Assembly (NCBI GenBank): GCA_003248775.1 | Contig: QFQX01000073.1 | Coordinates: 1-14,179 of the forward strand | From: Shinella sp. | Lineage (GTDB): Bacteria; Pseudomonadota; Alphaproteobacteria; Rhizobiales; Rhizobiaceae | Length of the DNA stretch: 14,179 nucleotides | Reading direction: 5' to 3' | Shown here: in pieces, positions 14,133-14,179 of the stretch | Layout: every line of letters starts with the position of its first letter | Position numbering within the stretch: the first letter of the stretch is position 1 | The notes under the pieces: generated by a model | The model's database searches: none | Told to the model about the DNA's origin: nothing | The model's input: the letters and a program-made list of their open reading frames with translations, nothing else | Position numbers and translations under genes: made by a program

Positions 14133-14179
14133 TCAGTTAATCGCTGATTCATAGGCTTCCGTGTTGGACGGGAGAGCCT
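14133..14179 (-). CDS. C-terminal end of a gene entering from the right edge
   Basis: The last 14 codons or so of a minus-strand frame that stops at TGA 14133-14135 (ending SNTEAYESAIN). The next gene begins 14 bases further on at 14118, which is operon-like spacing. Too little is in the window to identify the product or be sure it is coding. Confidence 0.3.
   Translation of the reverse strand, partial: ALPSNTEAYESAIN

Noticed and set aside
14063..14148. Inverted repeat ATCAGCGATT / AATCGCTGAT
   Set aside because: A perfect 10-base pair, but one arm is within the frameshifted gene and the other in the upstream gene end. The 66-base spacing is too long for a terminator, and there is no sign of an IS end.
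13702..14154. Plus-strand ORF of 150 codons at the right edge
   Set aside because: It lies antisense to the glycosyltransferase N-terminus and the frameshifted gene, both of which read better. The product is Arg-rich toward its end.
1..14179. tRNA, rRNA or CRISPR array
   Set aside because: No cloverleaf-like arms with CCA-type ends, no rRNA-like stretches and no regularly spaced short repeats were seen on either strand by eye.

Overview
This looks like accessory, probably prophage-derived DNA from an alphaproteobacterium, most likely a member of the Rhizobiales. The evidence is the high G+C content and codon use of the large gene, an IS3-family element end of the kind common in rhizobia, and several small secreted, lipoprotein and membrane genes that resemble hypothetical proteins I associate with rhizobial genomes and prophages. 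The species cannot be named from the window.

Layout. Bases 1-171 are the right end of an IS3-family insertion sequence (C-terminus of the OrfB transposase plus terminal inverted repeat). After a short stretch of debris come two small overlapping plus-strand membrane-protein genes (306-578 and 575-958), a convergent minus-strand two-helix membrane protein (1022-1300), and then one enormous gene (1398-11009, about 3203 residues). The right flank holds a secreted protein (11336-11935), a decayed helix-turn-helix fragment (11982-12158), a 63-residue membrane protein (12205-12396), and a minus-strand run. In transcription order that run is a gene end entering from the right edge, a small frameshifted gene (13898-14118), a glycosyltransferase (12949-13824) and a lipoprotein (12417-12893).

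The centrepiece is a phage polyvalent protein. In order it has a SleB-type cell-wall hydrolase, an M15-type peptidase, a Gly/Ala-rich membrane-active stretch, two duplicated small beta domains, a predicted barnase/EndoU/colicin/RelE-like nuclease (PBECR) bracketed by copies of a 28-29-residue linker repeat, a phosphoribosyltransferase domain, a JAB/RadC-like metalloprotease domain, a long coiled coil and a C-terminal PLxRFG module. Such proteins are thought to be packaged in the virion and delivered with phage DNA, where the hydrolases breach the wall and the other domains act on the host. The structural genes normally found beside it are absent, so the locus looks like a prophage remnant or a boundary of one.

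The most unusual observation is that two linkers of the giant protein, next to the phosphoribosyltransferase and JAB domains, each carry a small +1-frame ORF (7159-7275 and 8023-8229). These ORFs have ordinary protein composition and much better third-position G+C than the giant frame at the same place. They look like small genes overprinted or trapped when once-separate phage genes fused into one reading frame.
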